Shown here: positions 57,290 to 64,000 of the stretch, piece after piece | Position numbering within the stretch: the stretch's first letter is position 1 | Layout of the letters: each line of letters starts with the position of its first letter | Assembly: GCA_023512835.1 (NCBI GenBank) | Contig: CM042087.1 | Coordinates: forward strand, 54,229,897 to 54,293,896 | Origin: Taxillus chinensis | Taxonomy: Eukaryota; Streptophyta; Magnoliopsida; Santalales; Loranthaceae | DNA: 64,000 nucleotides | Reading direction: 5' to 3' | The notes under the pieces: generated by a model | Told to the model about the DNA's origin: nothing | The model's input: the letters and a program-made list of their open reading frames with translations, nothing else | The model's database searches: none | Program-made: the position numbers and the translations under genes

Positions 57290-59030
57290 TGCTTTTCCCC
57301 ATCCTGTTCCTTTCCCTGCCTTTGGCGCGTCTTTAGCCGGATATATCCATGCTCCTGTAACAGGTAAACAAATACGTTTTCTCCATTTGTACTTGAGAGA
57401 ACCTTTCCGGCCGCCCTTCCTTCTCGATACTAGCAACATTGTTGGAGTGTTCTGGGAGAGGATTGCTGTTCACATTTGGCGTCCCAGACAGTGTGGAGAA
57501 ATCCATCCATTTTGCATCCTTTAATGCCTGAACCTTCCTTTTGAATGTTATACAATTCTCGATATCATGTCTAGCTCCACCTGCATGATACTCACATCTA
57601 GCATCCGGCTTATGCCAGGCCAGGGGAGGAGTCTTTATTTCTCCCAAGGGTATAGGAGTTACCATCCTTGCTTCTAAAAGCTTGGGATATAATTCGGCAT
57701 ATGTCATTGGGATCGGGTCGAACTCCTGTCGTGGTCGGCGAGAAGCCTGATTCGTTCTCGCTTGCTTGGTCCGGGCGCTTGGTTGCCCCTGCCCTTGGAA
57801 TGAGGCTCCCGGTCCTTCTTGACTTGCTGGCCTTGGTTGCTCTGGGTATGGCGCTCTTGGTTGAAACGGATTAGGTGTCATTGGATATGGAAATGGAACC
57901 CCTCCTTGCGGCAGGTATGGCATGAATTGGGGAGGTGGTGCGGGTGCGGCATAAGCAGCCTACCGGTGCCCCTCTATAGCCCCCTGGAGGTTGGTAGAAT
58001 GTTGGTTGTATTGACTGGTGCGCTTGGTATACCAGGTTGCTCTCATTTTCCTTCTTCTTTGCTGGTGGTTGAAACCGTTTTGATGCCTCGGCCGCATCAC
58101 CCTTTAGCTTTCCACCTTTAATTCCACTTTCTACTCATTCACCGGATGCGACCAAGTCTGCAAAGTCGTTGGAGACGTTACCGATCAACTTCTCATAGTA
58201 GACACCTTTTAGTGTGTTGATAAAAAGAGTAGTGAGTTCTCTTTCGGTAAGGGGAGGTTGGACCTCCACGTGCCTCTCTTCATCTTCGTGCATAATCTTT
58301 GAAATTCTCTTCGGATCCCTTCTCCATGGATCGCAGGGTCGGTCGATCCAGTCTGACTCGGTGACATGTTTGTCTTGTGCCAAGAAGGAAGTAGCTAATT
58401 CCTTCCATGTCCTAATACGGTTTCCATTCAGTTGAAAATACCAGCGAAGGGATGCCCCGGTTAGGCTTTCCTGGAAACAATGCATGAGGAGCTTGTCTTC
58501 ACCAGCGTAAGCGGCCATTTTTTGACAATACATGGCCAGATGTGTCCTCAGACATCGTGTCCCGTTGAACTTTTCAAAATCTGGCATTTTGAATTTTGGC
58601 GGTAGCACCACTCCAGGGACTAAGCATAAGTCTTGTGGGCTGGTCATACCATAGCCGTCAATGCCTTCTACGCCTTCAATCTTTCCTCGAGTCGGCGTAG
58701 AGCGAGCGACTCAATATTTTCCTGAGGAGCCGGGGAACCCACCGCTTCCATTACATTTCCTGATGCGGGCATAGTGAAATGAGTTTGATTTGGGGTAGGA
58801 GGTTGTGCCATAGCAGGATGGTATGTGGGTGCCTGGCTTGGAGCCAGGTAAGGTGACTGAACAGCCTCCTATCCCTGCTCTTGATGGTGATTGATAGTTC
58901 CCCCGGTCAGAATTCTTCCTCTTTCTTCAGTCAATTTCGTGAGCATTTCCATTATTGCGGACATTTGCCCCTGTAGGGTTTGTTGTGACTGTTCCAACCC
59001 CATGAGTCTGTTCTCTTTCTTCTTCGCCAT
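57290..59030 (-). pseudogene. Ogre gag (capsid/nucleocapsid)
   Basis: The ATG at 59030 opens with MAKKKENRLMGLEQSQQTL, a coiled helix typical of Tat gag, and continues through stops to the capsid frame 58647-58135: KFKMPDFEKFNGT, MYCQKMAAYAGEDKLL, FQESLTGASLRWY, WKELATSFL and VQPPLTERELTTLFINTLKG. The next frame (57923-57333) is proline/glutamine-rich and carries the compact zinc knuckle CEYHAGGARHDIENC (57552-57596). Frameshifts lie near 58140, 58390 and 58700. The protein would package element RNA. Confidence 0.88.
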
Positions 59031-59350
59031 TGGCTACGGTTGAGGTATTTGATTGCGCCGGGATCCGAGATTGTAAGAGTGCGCAATCCTGGAGGGAGGC
59101 TGCTACCCACCTGGGTACAAGGGAACTTTTATTTGATTTTTTTTTGATATGCATGTATGCATGAATGTCTATGCAGAGGGTTAAAGAAACAAACAACTTT
59201 ATTGCAAACAAAACATACAATATAAACACTCAATACAAACATACAATGCTGAAATGCCATGTAAAATGAAAGCTATCACTACATGATCTTAAGGCATTCT
59301 TCCGGTCATCTCCTAAGGAGCACGGCGCCTCTTTCTCTCGGGGTGGTCGT

Positions 59351-60789
59351 TCACCCGCATCCTCCCGCCGCATCATGATGGTCGCGATCTGTTTTTCCCT
59401 CGCTAGGCAGCCTTTGAAGAGTTCCTTCTAGAGATGCTTCTAGCCTCTTGGATCTCGTTGCCTTAAAGTCCGATTCTCCTGGAGGATAGCCTTCATGTCC
59501 GAAGTTAGTCGTGGCTTGTGTTGTGCCCTCCAAGATATGTATCCTGGGAAAATACCAGGTTTTGAACTGTTGGGTTGGATCTTGTGTGGTGTGGACCATG
59601 CTTGATACATCTTCTTGCCTTCTTCTATGAGCATGGCTCTCTTGTAAGTGAAGTCACACTCTTCCATGCCAAAGAGCACGGGAATAATCGATGACGCCCC
59701 ACTTGTCTTCCCACCTGCATGGTGCATATGCGGTTCCTCCCCAGGGACATAAAAGTGGAACCCAATTGTAATCCCCACGGCTATATGTCATGGAGACCAC
59801 CGGCATCCAAGGAGCAATCCAGGTAATGTCGACTTCGTGAGATTTTCCAACTTCTTTTTCCAGCTCTCAAAGTCCTTTGGTAGGCTCCACTTGCTGAGCG
59901 GAATATCTAGTAGTATTGTGGCTGGTACTTGATAAACAACGCAGGGAAACGATGAACACTACAGGGGAAATGACCTTGCAACCAAGTACATAGGAGAGGT
60001 AAGCACCCCATGAACTGTCCCGAGCCTTTACTCCTCAGGTAAGTAAGAGATCGGATGGTTTCAGCCAAGATAGCAGGAGTAGGGTCACATCCTTTGAGCA
60101 CCTGCTGGACCAAATCTACAATTGCCCCTTCAATGTGGGCTGGTATCCTCGGGAAAATGACTAGCCCATATATAGCTAGTGTAAGCAATTTGTGTGCCTC
60201 CACTTCCGTTGCAGTTTGTATTATTTCTTTGATTGTTGCCCATGGGAGATATTCGCGCCCACCGTAAGTTGTGACCGCCGGTGAGTCCCATACCTGGCTT
60301 TCCCATAATCTCGGCAAAGGCCCTTCGGCATGACCTTCTGGGCTCGCGAGATAGATTTTCATTTTGTTTTCCACGGGGATATCCAGGAATCTTCGTATTC
60401 TTCTATTGTGGGAACAAGATCTAGGCCATTGAAGTTGAAGCACCGTCGTCGAGGTTCCCGAAAATAAATGGCTGCCCCCGGAAGATATCCGTATCGGCCT
60501 GTAGCTCAGTTACATGGAGCAAATCCCCAAACTGTTGTATGTATATGCTTTTCCTTTCGTCTGACCACTGTTTCCATATTGTCTGTACCTCCTTAGTGTA
60601 GTCCAGCTGATCTTCTATAATAACATGTTCTGCCTTGTAGGCCTCTCCTGGCGGGAAATCTCCAAGGCGAAGTTGAATGTCTCCTGATGCTTGGGCCACT
60701 ACTGTGACAGTCTCCTTGTCCTGAAGGCCTTTTAGGAGATGACTGAAAGTTGCCATGCCTATATGAATGATGAATGTCATGTTATGCAT
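59351..60789 (-). pseudogene. Ogre ORF1 (DUF7745-like), upstream of gag
   Basis: Three minus frames (60789-60421, 60443-59907, 59778-59351) form one former protein: MATFSHLLKGLQDKETV near the start, LPRLWESQVWDSPAV, the helical block LLTLAIYGLVIFPRIPAHIEG, PTPAILAETIRSLTYLRSKG, GQFMGCLPLLCTWLQGHF, and a charged C-terminal part. The IFP, AETIRSL and GC.LL..W..HF words match the plant domain I know as DUF7745, found in ORF1 of Ogre-type elements and in some host genes. Function is unknown. Two frameshifts break it, near 60430 and 59800. Confidence 0.8.
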
Positions 60790-61381
60790 GATGATAGGTT
60801 AGGATGACAAGTCAGGATAAAGAATAAACCAATGGTAAGAACAGTTAAATGTGCAGGGGATGACTTAAGGACTACCCTACAAAACAAAGGTTAGCATGGA
60901 ATGAGCAAACAAAATGTGGGTCAATACCCCTGATGGGCTTTTATTGCTACCCCTATCTTATTCGTTGGTTCCCAAACTTCCTCAATAGAGGGCTCCGTAC
61001 ACCATGGGATTTACCGGAGGGGGATCTTAAAAGGACGTGCCTTAAAAGAACCTCAAGCTTGAGTGAGGAGTCCGAGGCCCCATTGCGGATAATGATCGAC
61101 GCGCTGGGGACCGTACTGAACCTCGCTAACCTAAATTGTGCTAAACCCGTGTATAGGGTTATGCATGAATGCGACAAGTATGGAAAGCAGTAAATCACAA
61201 CTATCATGGTAGTTAAAGCATATAAATAAATCATTGTTTAAACGACAACTGTATCAAAAAATAAATAAGTCATAATTATATCTAAAAATAACTTAGCATG
61301 ACAGTTAAATATATACAACAGCATAATTAAATATAACCACCTAAGTCCTGGTTCTAGACCTAACTCTCTAAAGTGTTCATT
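60790..61381 (-). other. Ogre 5' leader
   Basis: Untranslated sequence between the PBS and ORF1. No domain is seen in its short frames. Confidence 0.7.
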
Positions 61382-61405
61382 CTTACGTCCCCAGCAGAGT
61401 CGCCA
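61382..61405 (-). other. Primer-binding site of Ogre element
   Basis: TGGCGACTCTGCTGGGGA on the minus strand starts two bases after the 5' LTR end at 61408. This is the TGGCGACTC type used by Ogre elements, described as matching tRNA-Arg. Confidence 0.85.
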
Positions 61406-61407
61406 GC

Positions 61408-64000
61408 TGTCATCACTGGTTTTCGTCCGGGCCCGTTTGGGGTGAGCTCAAACTGAACCAATGGTGAGAAATTCTAGAGTCGCCACCAACTGTTTTTGGG
61501 GTACAGTTGGATACCCTCTACTTTGAGTAGTCTTAAGTGTGTGGTCTGCGTTATCAGAGATGGGTTCGGGAGTTGGTTACGTGTAGGGAAGGATTAGCAC
61601 CCCTACGAGTCCCTTTCGGTATCTAATTTAGGAGGAGGAGGTTTTATTTTATTTATACTTTCGTAGTCAGGTTAAGTTTCCTAAAAAGTCTATGATTTTT
61701 ATTTAGCTAAGTTATTTATTAAAGTCATGGTTAAAATGGATTTATCCTAAATTTCTAAAAAGGAATCCTAAAAATTTTTGGTTTTTGTTTGAAGTGGAGA
61801 ATGAGATCCTAGGGATTGGTTTTGGTTTTTGGTTTTGCTTTTGGAAATTGAAGTCCTAGACAAATGTTTTTTGTTTCTTTTTCCTTTGGTTTTTTTTTTA
61901 GAAAACATACATTATTTGTTTTTTTTGTTTTGTTTTTTTGTTTTTTTTTTTTTTTTTGTTTTTTTGTAAAAAACGTTTTGTTTTGTTTTGCTTCATTTTT
62001 CTGTTTTTTTTTTGGTTTTTGTTTTGTTTGGGAATTGAAATACTAATTTTGGTTTTTTTTTTCCGGTTCAAAACAATGAAACGTTTTTTTTTTGCTTTAA
62101 AACATGAAAAAACATTTTTTGTTTGTTTTTGTTTTATCCTTTTTTCGTTTTGTTTTGTTGTTTTTTTTTTTTTGTTTTTGTGAACCCAAAATCTTAAAGC
62201 AAATGTAGGAATATATGCATGAAAATAAAAGCGTGAAGTGTGTGGTTATGGCATCCACAAAAGAAAAAGCAAATCACTCTTTTTTTTTCTTTTTTTTTTC
62301 ATCTTCTCCTTTTGCTCTCTCTCTTTTCTTTCTTTGTTGTTTTTTTTTATTTGCTATACTTTACATCTTACAATATACATATATACAAAGGAAAGTGAAA
62401 TACAAAGGAAACATGACGCAACAAATAAAATAAAAAAGGGAAAAGAAATGCAAAGAAGTATTAAGAATTACATCAAAATCAATGTAAATAAGCTGAAAAG
62501 TAAGAAGAGCTAAACCGACTTTGGGACTTGCAACACCAACCTTCTGTTTGAGCTTCTGTCGGCACTGATAGTTACTTGCTCAAATTGGAACCAACCGATC
62601 TGGCAGCGGGATTTGTGGAGAGGCTTTCCTGGTATTTGGAGGCTAGAGTGATTTTTTGAAGCTAAGATTTCCTGGTATCTGGCAATAATCAAAGTGGGCG
62701 TGGGAGGCAGGGGCAGGAGAAAGAATTGGGAACTGGCTTTCCTGTTTCTTTTGCTGAAAACGTAGAAAGAGAGGGCTGAAATTGGAGTTGTTTTTTTGTG
62801 TTTTTCTTTTGCTAAAAAAAAAAACAAACCAGAACGAGATAAGAGAGAAATGGGATAAAGGGGCAACGTGTGATTGCAGGATAGCAGCAAGATTGGGCAA
62901 TTTTGTTGGGTGTGATTCCTGTTTATCCTCTTTGTTTTCTCTCTTTTCACGCGGGGAGGAATTTGGGACTCTACTCTCCCTCTTTTTTTTTTTTTTGCAG
63001 GGAAGAAGCTGACGGGATCTGGTTTTTTTTTATTTTGGGACTCAACTCTCTGTTTTTTGTTTCTTTGGTTTTTGCGCTGGGAAGAGGAATGGCAGCAGGT
63101 TTCAATAATGAAGGGTCTCTCTGTGTCTTTCTCTTCTTTTCTTTTTTTTGGTTTGAACCCTCCTTTTTTCTAACGAATTTTTTTTCTCTCCCCAGAATCT
63201 CTCTCTTGCGCTGGGACGATGAGGGCTCTTTTTAAAGTGCTGCAGAAGAGTTTTTTGGCTGGACTGTCATAATTGCTGCATTATTTGATGCAGTATTTTA
63301 ATTTGCAGGTTTTAATGCCTTGTCGGGAGGACAGCGTGTGCGGGAAACAAGGCAGCTCGTGATTGCCTTTTTCAAGTTTGTATTTTAGCAGCACATGTGA
63401 CCGACAGGTCGTTGAGAAATGATTCTTTGTTAGGTGGCCAGCGCAGAAGACGAACCCCGTGAATGACCAGCGAGAAAAATAAGCCAGCGAGGAGGTCAGC
63501 GAGAAAAATCAGCTAAGGCAAAAAAAAAACAGGGTCGGAGGTTCGAAGTGTCGGCAGGTCGGAGCGTCGGCAGGGTCGAAGTGTCGGCAGGGTCGAAGCT
63601 TCGGTGGGTCGAATTTCAGTGGGGCAAAAGTCAACGGTCAATGGGTCAAAGTGTCGGCAGGTCGAAGGTCAACGGTCAACGGGCCAAAAACTTACTAGTA
63701 TTGCAGGTCAAGGTTCGAAGGTCGGAGTGTCGGCAGGTCGAAAGCGTCGTAAGTCGGCGTCGTAAGTCGCGGGTCGAAGCGTCGGCAGCGAGGCTTCGAG
63801 GGTCGAAGGTGGAAGGCGTACGGGTACCGTGGGTCGAAGGTCGGAGTGTCGGCAGCGAGGCTTCGAGGCTTCGAGGCTTCGATGCTTCGAGGCTTTAGGG
63901 CTTCGAGGCTTCGAGCTTCGGGGCTTCGAGGCTTCGAGGCTTCGAGCTTCGGGGCTTCGAAGGTCAACGGGTTGCGATGTCGGCAAGGTCAACGGTCAAC
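61408..64000 (-). repeat. 5' LTR of Ogre element, cut by window end
   Basis: It begins TGTCATCACTGG as at 46886 and is colinear with the 3' LTR to 64000. Differences are mostly single bases and T-run length changes; unit numbers differ in the TCGAAGG/CTTCGAG array at 63530-63990. The last ~500 bp of the LTR are outside the window. Confidence 0.92.
63530..63990. repeat. GTCGAAGG / GAGGCTTCGAG array in Ogre 5' LTR
   Basis: Same layout as 49010-49475, but with extra 'cgaggcttcgagcttcgggg' units at the right and fewer 'gtcgtaagtcg' units. Such unit gain and loss between sister LTRs is expected for slippage. Confidence 0.88.

Larger units (their letters stand above)
46886..64000 (-). mobile_element. 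Tat/Ogre-lineage Ty3/gypsy retrotransposon, nearly complete
   Basis: Element order on the minus strand is 5' LTR (from beyond 64000 to 61408), PBS, ORF1, gag, protease, candidate intron, RT, RNase H, second RNase H, integrase, repeat-bearing 3' UTR, PPT, 3' LTR (49984-46886). An extra ORF upstream of gag, two RNase H domains, multi-kilobase LTRs, a gap between protease and RT, and tandem repeats near the 3' LTR are the recognised marks of the Tat/Ogre lineage. Frameshifts are scattered through the coding part, yet the LTRs are nearly identical. Confidence 0.93.

Overview
The window is nuclear DNA of a flowering plant, most likely a core eudicot. It is AT-rich and dominated by LTR retrotransposons of plant Copia and Ty3/gypsy lineages, with scattered MITEs. 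There is one clearly intact host gene, an intron-containing TPD1-like small secreted cysteine-rich protein at 17770-18363. No prokaryotic operon, CRISPR array, rRNA or tRNA gene is visible, and the species cannot be named from the sequence alone.

Left part (1-21293). A diverged LTR of the same family as the big element on the right (1-1344) is followed by remnants of a minus-strand Copia element: gag pieces at 1409-3580, PBS at 3621-3635 and LTR at 3638-4930. A Tourist-like MITE (5852-6249) and a decayed relative (6770-7110) come next. A Copia deletion derivative with roughly 190-bp LTRs that has lost RT and RNase H lies at 8139-11384. An arabinogalactan-protein-like fragment is cut by a gypsy-type solo LTR (12782-15028). 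Then come a hAT-type MITE with an 8-bp duplication (15668-16348), the TPD1-like gene, a long-TIR MITE (19624-19926) and an LTR fragment (20035-21293).

Middle part (21294-46885). This is a nest of insertions that can be read layer by layer. The host layer is a minus-strand Copia element (3' LTR 21294-22867, PPT, RNase H, RT). It was hit by a solo LTR (23377-26882, TSD AGTAC) and by a large pol-less gypsy-like element (27799-46063, TSD ATCAT) that landed in the RT active-site codons. That large element was itself hit by solo LTR A (28551-29732, TSD GGTTA), by solo LTR B (30181-32783, TSD TACTA) and by a B-related LTR, called C (35703-43912). LTR C was then split by a young pol-less element D with near-identical LTRs (37396-43884, TSD TGGGT/TGGAT). 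The second LTR of the large element (44400-46063) preserves the empty version of the A and B insertion sites.

Right part (46886-64000 and beyond). This is an almost complete Tat/Ogre-lineage Ty3/gypsy element on the minus strand. In element order it has a 5' LTR (cut by the window end), a PBS, an extra ORF1 upstream of gag, gag, protease, a candidate intron, RT, two RNase H domains, integrase, a 3' untranslated region with 16 tandem units of about 38 bp, a palindrome, a PPT and a 3.1-kb 3' LTR. Its reading frames carry frameshifts although the two LTRs are very similar.

The most striking pattern not explained by standard annotation is that LTRs of several unrelated families in this window each carry a private array of a short iterated word (TCGAAGGTC, CTCGAGCC, TCGAGC, GGTCGATG, CCTTACTCCGTG). 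In the B/C/12782 LTR family a hypervariable GC-rich module sits between conserved LTR blocks.
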